Below, piece by piece: positions 47,142 to 59,035 of a stretch of DNA of 64,000 nucleotides. The position numbers and the translations under genes are program-made. Under the pieces are notes generated by a model that saw only the letters and a list, made by a program, of their open reading frames with translations, ran no database searches and was not told where the DNA came from. This DNA comes from Coniella vitis (taxonomy: Eukaryota; Ascomycota; Sordariomycetes; Diaporthales; Schizoparmaceae), in contig WUJK01000001.1 in NCBI GenBank assembly GCA_011317545.1, forward strand, positions 1,775,501 through 1,839,500. Direction: 5' to 3'. Each line of letters opens with the position of its first letter. Positions within the stretch are counted from its first letter, which is position 1.

Positions 47142-47154
47142 GGCGGCGGCGGCG
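47110..47154. repeat. (GTC)n then (GGC)n trinucleotide tracts
   Basis: About ten GTC units followed by four GGC units, about 550 bp upstream of the OGT-like start codon, so in its promoter or leader. Confidence 0.9.
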
Positions 47155-47393
47155 GACGTCGTCGTGGACGTGGTGAAGGATGTGGGGATGAGGCAGAGAA
47201 AGAGAATCATTCGGTGTTGCGGCGGGCTGTCGAGGCTGCGGGCGGTGCTTGTAATGTACTGTATTGAGTAGATGGGGCGCCGTTAGATGGGGGGGGGGGC
47301 CACACTGGGGGCCCGCTGTTGGTCAGGGCATTGGGTGGGGACCAGCGGCTAGCAAGTACCACTTTTACAGTGGGTTCTTTAACTTCAAGTGCA

Positions 47394-47403
47394 TACCTAG
47401 GTA
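47394..47403. repeat. TACCTAGGTA palindrome
   Basis: The 10-bp core of the GTACCTAGGTAC palindrome, followed within a few bases by ACTATGTACC. Confidence 0.75.
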
Positions 47404-47415
47404 AACTATGTACCA

Positions 47416-47446
47416 AGGCTCCAGGCTCCAGGCTCCAGGCTCCAGG
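47416..47446. repeat. (AGGCTCC)4 heptanucleotide repeat
   Basis: Four perfect heptamers and a partial fifth, in non-coding DNA. Confidence 0.95.
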
Positions 47447-47650
47447 GGCGGAAAGCAGCAGCGGCGGCACAGAGAGGAAAGAGGTGCAGTCCGCATCAAA
47501 ACATGGAAAGAGCAAAGCACAAATTGAGTCACGTCCGAATTCGAATCGAGCCAGCATTCGGACTGGGGCCCGAGCAGCAGAGGGAGAGAAGGAAGGACAG
47601 GAGGAAGGCACGCGCGACAGGGCAGAAGGTGAACGAAGGGTGCATGTGCA

Positions 47651-47666
47651 TACTATGTACATAGTA
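47651..47666. repeat. Perfect 16-bp palindrome TACTATGTACATAGTA
   Basis: Two overlapping inverse copies of the dispersed 9-mer (47651-47659 and 47658-47666) form a perfect palindrome. A truncated version, TACTATGTACATAG, is at 12583-12596. This is the best guess at the full element. Confidence 0.9.
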
Positions 47667-50600
47667 CCATGTACTTTTGTACCTGTGATGGGCGGGTGCG
47701 GCGCAGGCCCACGCCCCTCCACTAAACGGCGCTGGAATGCCCGCGATGCTGACAGACAGAAGGGTGTCACTTGCAGCCGCAGCAGCGAGACAAGCAAGCA
47801 CCACCACACTGGGAACCCCCTTTGCTCGTCTGTCGTCTTGTTTTGCTCACCAGAGGCTTCGGTGATCAACGGGCGCATACGCTGGAAGGTTACGATCATC
47901 GGCAAGGTGTCGGAATGGGCACTCGAGCAGTTTTTTTTTTTTTTTTGGCTCCTATTGTGTGTGGGTGTAGTGGGAGACTTTGGTGGCGTGCCAATGGTGG
48001 TCAAGCGGTTTAGCGTTCCTACATAGTACACTGGCAGGCCCCCCCAATCGACGGCAGCAGCAGCAGCAGCCAGCGGGTACTCGTACCTGGTACCTGTCAA
48101 AGCAGGCGCTAGCACGTCCATGCCGACAGTACCCGCTACATATGCAGAGTACTTCTACTATGTAATCCCATCTTTGGGTGCCCCCGCTCATGCCTGCAAG
48201 GCAGTGTGCCAAGCAAGTGTGCTGTGCTGTGGCTGGCCCCCTGGCCCAGGCTGTAACAGGGCCATTCAGGCCACTCAATCACGGTGAGCCTGCACAAGGC
48301 TGCGGCTGCCGCTGCCCTCTACTAGTATATACATACATAGTAGTAGTAGTGCAGTACGAGCCTTGCGGCTAATCTCACACAAATGTACGTTCATCAGTCT
48401 CCCTTTGAGTCCAGGCCCTGGACCTCGACCCTTTACATTGGCTTGGCATCTGCCTTGAGGACTCGCGATAGGTTTCCTGCCCAGATTGACTTTCAAATTG
48501 ACTTTACTCCGTACCCCAGGTATGCTGTGAGAAGGAGAAAGAAAGGGAAAAAGAAACAAGACACATGTCAAGGTTGCGAAAAGGATTGCTGACCGGGTCA
48601 AGGCCTGGGTGAATTGTGGGCCCTGCAGCGGTAAAGTGGACTTTGCGCGGTACTTTTCTGTGCTATGTTACTGTACCAGCCACTCACTGTACCGCTTGCA
48701 GCACAGGCCCTGTAGCGATCCACCAGCGCCGCTAAAGTGCGCGACCCTTTGCAGTGCTCCATGTACTTGGCCGTCTCTGCACATTGGGATTGCTCCGTCA
48801 GCTGGATGGACGCCTTTGGGTCAACACTGCTTACTTTGCCCAATCCACGGCGCAAAGACTTGGGTTCGACGGGCCTTGACGGCGGCTCAGCACGTACTCT
48901 GTGCTCAGCTGGTCCCAAAAGCAGAGACAATGAATGCCCAGCCGTGAGCGGGCAGACGGGGGCGCTCGTGTTTTCCGGTTCTGGAAATGTCCATGGCCCT
49001 CTTGTCGGGTAACCGTCTTGGATATTCACATGGGAAAATCACCAGCGGGCATGTCCTTGTGCGGATCACAGTAGATGCCATGTGAGAGAGTCCATGATGA
49101 ACGCCACCGCCGAGCGTTGCAGTCTCTTCGCGTCCTTTCTCCGAGCCATGGCCATCTCCATGGCTCCTCAGCACTCCGTACCTGTCACTCCAGGCGGGAT
49201 CACGATGATGCACCCTTTGCTGCGACGTGCATGGTGGTTGTGTTCTGGAAAAGCGGCATCCCACAAATACGCAGATCTCAGGCCTTGAAGCACGTAGTAC
49301 ATGCGAGATAAAGGAAGGGTGTGTGGTTGTTTGTTTTTCTGTCCCACCCATTGGAGACCACCAACGCACACAAGCGCTTTGGCGTCGCTTTCAAGAATGG
49401 ATGGTGGTGAGCCGAGATGGCCGTGTACAGGTCCAGGATATCTGTTGGAACCCGAGAGCAGGAACCGATAGACTCGAGTACAACCTCCAGCTTACTACAT
49501 AGTAACCACACTTTTATAGGACAATAGAACGGCTCCAAGATGCGCCTCGAGGGTACCCATCCTCTCTTGTCAGAAGGACGGCTTCCATCCATTCGCCCAT
49601 CAACCCGTCACATTTCTGCTGTGCACAATCTGCACGCGCTGATTGATACCCAAGCAGAAACCCCGTCTTCCCAAACGCGAGAATAAGCACCAGCATGGAC
49701 ATGGCTCCAATCCCAATCATTCACCAGCCGCTCCTCGGCCATTCTGTGTTAGCCTCACATAGTATATCTCTGCGTCCCAATGAACGGGCTTGCTTTGCTA
49801 TTGTCCCGTTTTACCTTTGCAAATCCCTGCCTGTCCTGCTCATTGATGATGTACGCACGCAATGCAACGAACGTATCAATCAATGAAGGGCTTGTGGGTG
49901 CGTGCGCCGTCTTGTTTTGGGCCATTGGACATAGTGGCATCCGTATTGTTAAAACATCATTGTGACATTGCATTTGCATTGCATAACATTGCATTGCAGG
50001 ATGGGATTTTCCAGCTTTGTGCTTGGTCTTGGCTTGCCTTCTTTTTTCTTCTTTTTTTCCCCTTTCCTTCCTCCCTCCCCATGCCCCTTTTCTCTAAACT
50101 TCTTTCTTCTCTTTATCCCTCTCTCTCCCTCTTGCCCCGTGCGTTTATAGCCAATCAGCCCAATGTGTTGTGCTGGTCTTTTTGACTCTTTGTTGTGACA
50201 GATTGCTAGCAAATCAGTGACTATAATGCTAACCCCCATGTCGTATTCCACGTGTCCCTTTCTCTTTTCCTTTTGTTTTATATTTTTGTACTTGCAACCC
50301 CAGCAGATTTCCGTCTTTTTATCGTTGAATCCTCCCTTCTCCTTCTCCCCACGAGAGTCAAAAGAGAACGTTGAGGGAGCCCAAAGCTAATGGATCCCCT
50401 CGGCCTTTTCTTCGCCAGATGTTTCCAAGCACATACAAATAATACCCCATGCCAGGGACAGAAAATGAAAATGAAAGATACTATTTTAGGCAATACGACC
50501 ATTTTTGTGCCTTCCGCACCTTTATTCTCCTGCCGCGGTCCGAAAAGAACCCTCCCCCCCCCCCGACCGGTGGTGGGCGAAGGGGAGGTTGGCTTTGGGG

Positions 50601-53119
50601 GGTGAGTGGCCCAACAGAATCGCGCAGCCGACCAACCGATGAAACATCCTGGTATCTTTTTTTTTTATTGCCTTGATTGCAGGGGGGAAAAAAAGGTAGC
50701 TCATAGTCGTTTGAGTCTTGTGTGTAAAACAAGATGCTTTTCGCAATTTGTCAGATAGGAGAAATCTCGCCGTCTTGAAGAGCTGGCAAGAAGATGGCAT
50801 CAACTTGCATCTAATGATCCGTTGTGTGCCAGGAGGATTCTCTCTGTTGGCTATTTTTTTTTTTTTTTTTCCTTTCTTTCTTCTTCTTCTTCTTCTTCTT
50901 CTTCTTTCTTTACTTCTACTCCTTCTGAAAAGCAGCCTCAAACTGTCGGTAGTCGATTCGCGCAGAGTGGCAGCAACCAACTTACAACTATTCAAAAGTG
51001 ATCAATCATACTTGGCGCCCATAGAGGCATATTTACACACAGCACAAGGTTCCAATAGAAAGAAGAGGCTCCGCAAAAGACAGTATTCTTTTGCTATCTC
51101 CACAACAGGTTACTGCAAGAACATTCTATGCTGAACCAGACCTTTTTGTTGGACCATCTACTTGGATATCATTATTGCATGATTGGCGATCCCATGGTTT
51201 TGTGTGTCTTGGCTGGGTGGTTGGACAGAATGAGTTGGGGACCGTGGTTAACTTGACTTGTGTATTTGGTAAACGGGATCTGCTTTCTTTTGCGCTGTTT
51301 TCCCCTCTTCTCTTTTCCTCTCCTTCCTCGTCGCCTTTTCCTTCCTCTAGATAGTAAGTATATCATGTGCCTTGGCCCTCACCGACCTTTGGGACACCCA
51401 ACTATCCCCCCCCCGGCGACGTGACAATTGAAGTGTACGTATATATTGAAAGTCTAGATGCAGTCTCCGTGGCAGGCGGCGAAGATCATGGCCAAGATGA
51501 GGAAATGATGATCCAATAGTGCGCTCAAGTCCCCTATCGCTTACCCAGTCTGCCAGTACGCCCCAGATCCAAACTCGTGCAGAAAAGAAGAGTGATTTCA
51601 AATACAGCAGACCAGAGAAAAAGACAGAACAGGGGAAATAGGTAGACTGCCTTGTTTTTTTGTTGTTTTTTCCCCCTTCTTCTTCTTCTTCCTTTTCACA
51701 GAAATAACGATTGTCACTTGTCAGATGCAAACGGGAAGGGCGCTTCCGACAGACCCGAATGCTGGTGAGCAAATCTCCGAGGGAGGAATCTGAGGGGGGG
51801 GGGGGTTTGAGAAATGCTTATGGGAATACATACTTGATTTACCACTTGGGTTTCCACTCCCATGATTCTTTTTGTTTGATATTCATCTTGATAAGGCTAA
51901 GTAGTCTTTTGTACCACAGGCGTGTTTGAAGAAGCTGGCAAAAAGTCCATGTCTCCACTGTCACTTGCCAGCAATGCTTATTCGTAACGATACTATATGT
52001 CATATCCACGGTCCCCCGTATATTCAAAAAGACTTCAAACCACCAACGCCACCACCATCACCACCACCACCACCACCAAAGCCGCCCCCCGCCATATACG
52101 ACGTCCACCACCACGCCCCACACGCCTCGGCGCCGCCTCCCCTTGGCGCCCTGTGTCCTTCACTGTCCCACCAGGGCACCACACACCCAGGAGGAGGCTG
52201 ACCTGCCAGGTATGCGATCTGACTGGTCCGTAGCAGACTGCAGCCAGCCAAGCCTCTATGCACGTAGCCGTGCAGGGCGTGCGGGTGTGAGGCGTGCGAG
52301 GGCGTTTTTATTTATTTATTTAATTTTTTTTTTAAAAAAAAAAGGGGGGGGGGGGAGGAGCGGGTGTTTGTCATTGGAAGGTTCATTTTTGTTTCATTTG
52401 CTGGAGATGAAGGAGAAGAAGGTGTTGAATGGATGACGAGTGATTTGATCCGGGCTGGTATTGTAACTGGTCTGGTCGACTTCTGACTTTGAGCAGCTCA
52501 ATAAAAGTGGTCCATGGAAAAGAAAAACACACATGATCAGAAGCTGTCGTATCTGGTGATAGACTGTCACACGGTCTGCCGAGTCCCGCCTGATGCTATT
52601 TCAGCCGGCAGCTTTGCATTTCCACAACCACTCGTACAGTAAGCGGCAAGGCCTTTTCTTTCTTTTTCTGGAATGGCGAATAACACTCACTGTTCACGGA
52701 TTGGTACATGGACAAACGTACTACTCATAATGGCGTGGATGGCCAGTGATTTGATTTCTTGGAGAGTGCGACAGGTCATCATCTATTCTTCTTTTCCCTT
52801 GTTCAGCATGTAGGGCAGAGAAGGAAGCAATATCACGATATCATAAATTATCGCAGAGCTTTTCTTCGCTCGCAACTTTCATCCAACACAAAAGAACAGT
52901 ATTCATGCCATCAATCTTTCGTTTTTCTCTTTCGCTTTGATATTCTCACAGGTCGCTCGCTTGTCGCGTTGACTTGGTTTGGGATGCAGTGCATATCTTG
53001 CCACTGGGTATATTCCCGGGTCAAGCCCTTTCCATCTATTTGTAGCCCTTTTGTGTAAAGAGACTTGTTGATACTGTCGAGCATCCCATGGAGGATGCAA
53101 CAAGATCTAGCCAATATAA

Positions 53120-53150
<31 letters not shown>
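53120..53150. repeat. (TA)n(TG)n compound microsatellite
   Basis: A TA tract changing to a TG tract, in non-coding DNA. Confidence 0.9.
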
Positions 53151-53151
<1 letters not shown>

Positions 53152-54330
53152 CTTTGAGCTTTTCGTCGAATCCATGCACTGTTTTTATCCTCACCGGCCA
53201 ATCTCCATCAAGTACATATACATAGTAGAACACCATCATGACTTACAAGGTCAACGATCAACGAGTCACCGTTACTCATTGTAACTACTTGTGTGTGCGT
53301 AAGGAAAGAGAGATGGGATCCAAGGACAAGCAAAGATATGAAATGGACTACATGATGTTGGACGTAGTAGAGTTAAACTAAGCATGCATCATCCCACAGT
53401 TGTCAGAGCAAGTTGCGTAGAAACAAAGAAAATAGTTTTTGAATATGGAAAATATATTTTGTGATTGCAACTACAGCTAAAGACCTACATGGCTCAGTGG
53501 ATACTCATGACCGAAAGAAGCTACAGATCACAGCCGGGCTCTGACATAACCCAGAACGAGTGAAGCCCGTCATCAAGCAAGCTGCAACCACGCAGGCTAC
53601 CGTCACAATTCAACAGCCGGCAAGTCAAGTAGGTAGCGGAATCCCCCTTCGTCCATCTAATGGACAGAAGAACAGGACGCCGTACCTAAAAGAAAACCAA
53701 CTGCCTCATTGGACCAAAAAAGAATGTCGACCTCTAAAATGGACCTCAGCCTCCACATCGTTCTTCAACCCCTTGCGGGGAAAGAAGAAACCGAAAGCCG
53801 CGGTGAGTAATGGGTCTGTCACCAGTTCAATCTTCCTGTGCACTAAAATTGAAATATACCATGGAGAGCGTGGTGATATCTCAGAGTGTTGGCCAGGGTC
53901 ATTGGAGGGGGAAAAGGCAATCTTGGGGGTAGAGCAAAAGATTTGCTCCAGGCGGAGCAGAGCCTCGTCAATATGGATCCGGATCAGCAATAACATGTAT
54001 CAATAGCAAGTCCGGACGGTGGAAAGGGTGGGAAAAGGAAAGAATTGGGGGAAGTCAAGATCAAGGCACCGGGAAACCTTTTTCACAGACCGAGTTAGAA
54101 GAAAAGAATTGGAGGCAACTTTTTGGGAGCTCGACGGGCTTCTTCTTCTCTTTTGTGTTCTTTTTGGTTGATCAACATTTTTTGGTTGTTGTTGGTGTAT
54201 CATAGCCCAGCCATTAGTTTACTTTTCTTCGTAACGAATGGCCACGCCTAGCTTAAAGAGCAAGCCCTGAACTCCATTTGACATGCCTGAGAATCCCAAA
54301 CCACCTAGCCTCTTGAGGTCGAAATTTTGT

Positions 54331-55633
54331 TTACTCTTCAGGAACTGTGGGTGAAGGAAAAGAAAATTCAAGTCAGTATCACACCGCTCGCATTTCTGTG
54401 GTCGTGGGGGGCAAGCTTCAACCTCGGTTTACTCCAAGAATCATTTCCTGGAGCAGCCACCGAGGTACACAAATACCCAGCCACCATAGGACAAAAAAAC
54501 TCACTGTCAATCTCGCCTGCCGCAATCGCATCCTGGATGGCCTTGGGGCTCTTTCCATCAACCTGGCAGCCGACGCTAAAAGCAGTGCCGAGGACCTCCT
54601 TGACGGTGCCCTCGAGGGACTTGGAGAAAGACTTGGACCGCATCGTCCGGCCGATCTCGATGATCTCGTCGAGAGTCACAGACTTGTTGTGCTTGATGTT
54701 CTTCTCCTTCTTGCGGTCACGTGGGGGCTCCTTGAGGGCGCGGATGACGAGCGAAGATGCGGTGGGGACAACGGAGACGGCGGCTTGACGGTTCTGGATG
54801 GTGAGCTGAACGGTCACGCGGAGACCCTTCTGTTGGTGGTGGAAAAAAAAAATTGTAAGCCTTCTTGAATCCACAGTGCGTGCTGGTAATGCAATTTCCT
54901 GTTGCCGAGCTTGTTTCTTTCTTTTGCGATAGAGCAATGGTTTTTTCCCGGCAATCGTCGTTCGGATTCTTTTCTTTTTTTCTTTTTCTTTTTCTTTTGC
55001 AAGAGGAAAAAAATCATCAGGGGAGGTGTTTCGTACCCAGTCGCCAGTGGCCTTTGCGATATCTTCACCAACTTTCTTGGGAGACAGACCCAGAGGACCA
55101 ATCTTGGGGGCAAGCGCGGAGGAGGCACCGACCTCACCTCCGGTGGCACGGAGGTAGCTGTTCCAAGCAAAAAAAGTTCAAATGTCAGCATTTCTCGCGA
55201 TCCTTCTCAATCACCACAGAGATTCTGTGTAGCGTGTCCATGGTGGGAGGTGACAGAGGAATTGGTAAGTGAGAGGGTGTTCGTGTCGTCGTCTTCGGCA
55301 CAATTTTTCGTCGTGGTCGTTTCGTGTGGCCGTGTGGGCAAACTGTGCAATCCGCGCGCGCACATGTGTATGTGCGCGAGATGGGGTGGCAGAGGCAGTA
55401 GGGAAGGTGAGGAGAGACTTGGGTTGGGCTTTTTCGCGTACATGATCTTCACCTCAGAAGGGTCGAACTTGGGAGCTGTTGGGCGGCAAGATGCATCATT
55501 AGCCTTTCGATCTCGTCCTTGCTCGCAGCCGGTGGATTTTCTCTTTTCTTTCCTTGCCAATCCAGTGCAATCCAACAAGACAACGACAGCAACCACAATA
55601 ACAAAGGCACAGCAGGAGGAGGGACTTACGCAT
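54331..55633 (-). CDS. RPL12: 60S ribosomal protein L12 (uL11), five exons
   Basis: 165 aa from exons 55633-55630, 55475-55442, 55157-55037, 54829-54505 and 54344-54331. All four introns are GT-AG (154, 284, 207 and 160 bp) and every phase matches. The protein reads MPPKFDPSEVKIIYLRATGGEVG at its start and GEIDIPEE at its end, as in other fungal L12. The first coding exon is only 4 nt (ATG plus one base) and the last is 14 nt. Family landmarks include GPLGLSPKKVGEDIAKATGDW (residues about 33-53), LTIQNRQ, KEPPRDRKKEKNIKH, and the C-terminal GTAFSVGCQVDG. L12 sits at the base of the ribosomal P-stalk on 25S rRNA and supports binding of elongation factors. High expression is expected. The upstream region is pyrimidine-rich on the coding strand. 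Confidence 0.97.
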
Positions 55634-56388
55634 GGTGACTGATTTGGTGAAGGGACGACTTGGAGAGTGGTGGGTTTGGGAAGGGGGGCAAGTTGGGAAG
55701 TCGTTCGCAAGTCCGGGGCACACTCTCAAGTGGAAATTTCCCTTGGAGGAGGAAACAGACAGAGGGCGGGACGCACGCACGAGCACGCAGCCCTGGGTTG
55801 CCGGCCAAACCTGCCCAATTTTCGTGTGCGGCAGAACCGATCACGTGTAGCCCCACTTCTTTGCGCTGTTACCAATTACTGTTTACGTACTATGTGGTAT
55901 AGCAGGCCGCGGCTTACCAAAGCCACAGAAGACTTATTAGCAAAGCAAAAGCACGAGCCACTGCATAGTAGCCAGCCAGCACCTTGCAGTTCCTGGCCTT
56001 GACTAAGATGTGTACTGCTGTATTTACTATGGTCGGACGGTAACAGAACCTGGCTGCTTGATTGCTTCCGGCCGACGACATGTAACGTTTTCCCATCACT
56101 TCTATCCAAATAACGGACTGTGCTTCAGCGTTTCCCACCGTCGCGATTCAATCTATAGCACCAAATCACTTGATCGTTGCGACGTCTTATGACTGGCACA
56201 ATGCCAGAAACAAGAACAAAAAAGAGTCAACAGGTATTTGACCAAACAACATTTATTTGATATTAGTTCACCAGGTTTCGCTACCAACCCAACGCCCAAG
56301 AGTACCTTTCTCAATAGTCTTGACATCCCCGAGCAGTAACCCATCGTAACGCTGACACCCCCCCCCAACCACATAATTTTATCCTCTA
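55634..56388. promoter_or_regulatory. RPL12 upstream region and SEC23 3' flank
   Basis: No gene. On the RPL12 side a pyrimidine-rich stretch precedes the ATG, with CCAAT on the plus strand at 55815-55819 and an E-box CACGTG at 55842-55847. Near 55885 a near-copy of the dispersed word (TACTATGTG) occurs. The motif assignments are sequence matches only. Confidence 0.45.
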
Positions 56389-59035
56389 CTAATTTGTGCC
56401 GCTGACGGCAAGTCTGTAACAAAAGCAAAGTCATGTCAGTGGACGAGTTTCCCCGACAATAGACGAGTAAATCTTCATAGATCATAAGTGGGTGACTTAC
56501 TTCATCAAATGATCCATAAAGGTCTGCAGAGACACATCATCGGTAAAGATGGTTTGTGCGCTCTGTGCTGGTGCACCGTACGCCCCACTCGTGTGTGTAG
56601 TCGAAGGGTTCAGCTTGGACAGCAGGAAACGGGCCTGCGAACCACCTGCATCGCAAACAATGAATCGCGGCAGAGGGAAGCGGTCCGTGATGAGATCCTA
56701 GTCACGTTTTGTCAGTCCAAGCTCGTATGCCAAGGATATATACCAAGCAGAGAGATCTGCAACCACAACTTACCCTTGCATCCTCCTTTGGCTTCTCGAG
56801 CAGCGCCGCGAAGTTCTCGTAGCCCTCTTGCTCGTGGTAGCCTGCTTTGCGCCACTCGGCAATCGTCTCACCGTGGAAGATGAGAATGTGGAAAAAGGTG
56901 TCGAGGAGCAGAATGTGCTGCGGTTGTATAGAAGTCGAGTCGAGCAGCACTGGAGCACCCTCCTCTTGGTCGAAAGTGTACGAGTCGAGAGTGGGCTGTA
57001 TCATGATGAGCGAGTTGCTCACGTCCTCGTGGTTAAGCACGTGCCGGTAAAAGGCGGTTTCGTCGGGCGAGTTGTTGAAGACCTGCAGGAACTGACTTCT
57101 CCGCAAGTGGAACATGAACTGCGGGTACAGGGTAAAGTTCTTTTCCAGGCGGAACGACGAAGGGTCGTCCTTTCTGTAGTCGGCAAACCTCGAGCACAGG
57201 CGGATGAGCATGCGGTCAACCCAGCGCAGGACGTCAGGACCGTCATCCACCTCGGCCTTGAAGACGGCGATTCTCGACATGAGGACGGCGGCTGCCTCCT
57301 GGTCAAAGGACTGCGCAATGGCAGGATCACCAGCGGGTCCGCTCATGTTGCGGGCGACCGTCGTCACACGCAGATGGAACTGGCCCGACGAGTGCTGGTA
57401 GTACGTCAGGAACTGCACCATGCCCCGGTTGGGCTGCTGCACCTGGGCTGGACCGCCCTGGCCAGCAATCTCAAAGTAGATCCCGTAACTGGCAGTCGGG
57501 TCGATGCCGCACATCTTCCACGAGCACGTGTTACCAATACCGCACTCGGTCTCGCCGACAGAGGTCGACTTTTTGTTGAGGGAGACTGCGTGGCCGATCA
57601 GACCAGTGACCTTGAGCTCCTTGGTGGTGAGCACCTCGAGCACGGCATTGAAGCCCATGGTGAGGTTGTCGTCCTCATCCTTGTCAAACACCCGCACAAA
57701 CGACTGCCTGAACATGGAGGACGTGAAGCTGTCCGTCAGAATCATGTGTCCGCCAGTCGAGTTGCAGAGGCCCTTCATCTCCAGCAGACCGACCTGGTCC
57801 AGACAACCGGCAAAAATGTCAATGATATGTCCATTGTGCGCGGTTCTCTTGGCCAGGTTGTCGTAGAATTTGAGCGCCTTCTTGTAGTACTTGATGTTGT
57901 CACGGTCAATGTCGTGGTGCGACCGTATAGGCTCCCTCAGCTCGGGACCGACTACCATGCCGGGGCCCTCTGTGGCTGGACCGCCAGCAAAGAGCATAAT
58001 GCGCCCACCGGCATTCTGGAACGAGGTCTCGAGCAGACCCACAGCAACGCTGAGCGCCACACCGGTGCAGCGCAGGCTTCGCCGGTCGTTGGCGACGGGC
58101 CAGGGGTCCTTCTGCAGCTGCTCGAGGGCCTTGGTCAGGTTGAACTCGCACTGGGAGACGGGCAGCAGGAAACGCGCAGCGGGACCCATGGGCACGGGGC
58201 GGCCAGCTTGAGGCTGCACGCCAGGTCGGAGCGCAGGCTGCACGAGACCCAACATCTCCTGGACCTGCTTGGCCGAGTATTCCTTGCTGCCGCGGAAGAC
58301 GTAGGACTTGGCGCACTCGGTGTAGCCAATCTCGTGGACCTGGGCCATCGTGCCGTAGGTGATCAGACCAACCAGGGCGTTCTCAGGGAGCAGACTCAAG
58401 CTCATAACAAGGGACTCCTTGAGAGCGGCCAAGCTGTCCTCCTCCTGGCACGTGTCGACGACATATAGGAAGATCGGAGGGCTGGGGGCCGGTCGGGCGA
58501 GGCGGTACTCGATTGTGGTGTTGGAGGGGTGCAGCTCAGGCGGGATCGCGTTGGCCGAGATATCCTTGTAGTGGGGAGGGAGGGCGTTGCGGGACAGGCA
58601 GAAGGGGCAGATCCAGAGACGCGCCCGGACATCGACCTGGCTAAAGGGAGGTTGAGTTGGCTGTCAGCGGGGGAAGGCCATCTAAATCTAAGACTAGCAA
58701 GCGCAACACCAAGGACTCACCAGAAGGGGTTCAGCACGGAGCGACAGGGCTGTTTGCAGGTGACGGGCTCGAATTGCAGCAGGGGTGACTCTGGCTTCTC
58801 CTTGAGAGGTGTGTAGAGAGCTCCGATGGGGACAACAAGCCGCGAGGCTTCCTGTGCACAGTAAAGACGGTCAGGTCAGGACACACGGGCGCAGGGTCTC
58901 AGTCGTCCGGGACGGGGCATTCGAACGAACCATGCGGGAGCTGGGGAAGACGTTCCAGCTGAGGCGGACGCCATCGCGCTCCTCCACGTCGCTCCACTGC
59001 TCCTTGAGAGCCTCGTAGTCCATCGGGGCCGCCAT
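56389..59035 (-). CDS. SEC23: COPII coat GTPase-activating subunit SEC23
   Basis: 774 aa from exons 59035-58931, 58851-58721, 58640-56774, 56697-56501 and 56413-56389; four GT-AG introns (79, 80, 76, 87 bp) keep the frame. The last exon is 25 nt and encodes LAVSGTN. The N-terminus MAAPMDYEALKEQW has a second ATG at 59023 (MDYEAL), also a plausible start. A zinc finger with Cys67, Cys71, Cys79, Cys90 and Cys93 is followed by the trunk (about 120-390), beta-sandwich, helical and C-terminal gelsolin-like domains. Arg724 in GGSQARFLLSKLNPS corresponds to the arginine finger that enters the Sar1 active site. SEC23 pairs with SEC24 in the inner COPII coat at ER exit sites and activates Sar1 GTP hydrolysis. 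Length and all conserved blocks agree with a functional gene. Confidence 0.97.

Larger units (their letters stand above)
46567..54330. other. 7.7 kb gene-free interval
   Basis: The OGT-like gene starts at its left edge and RPL12 ends at its right edge, both on the minus strand. No gene is supportable in it. It carries seven exact TACATAGTA/TACTATGTA copies, including the only perfect 16-bp palindrome (47651-47666), TCG and GGC arrays just upstream of the OGT-like start, the AGGCTCC heptamer array, long pyrimidine tracts (about 50030-50130 and 50850-50935) and TA/TG microsatellites. Roughly the first 1 kb should be OGT-like promoter and the last few hundred bases RPL12 3' UTR. Confidence 0.6.

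Noticed and set aside
53485..53560. A-box-like sequence (ATGGCTCAGTGG)
   Set aside because: No B box or acceptor stem follows at tRNA distance.
53560..54006. 148-aa plus-strand frame
   Set aside because: No domain or supporting splice sites, and it overlaps a minus-strand frame of similar quality; probably 3' flank of RPL12.
54830..55441. Possible C/D snoRNA in RPL12 introns (TGATGA near 55013-55018)
   Set aside because: No D box (CTGA) at a suitable distance and no terminal stem.
56828..58468. 546-aa open frame on the plus strand
   Set aside because: It is exactly antisense to SEC23 exon 3, and its composition is that of a reverse-frame shadow of a strongly codon-biased gene.
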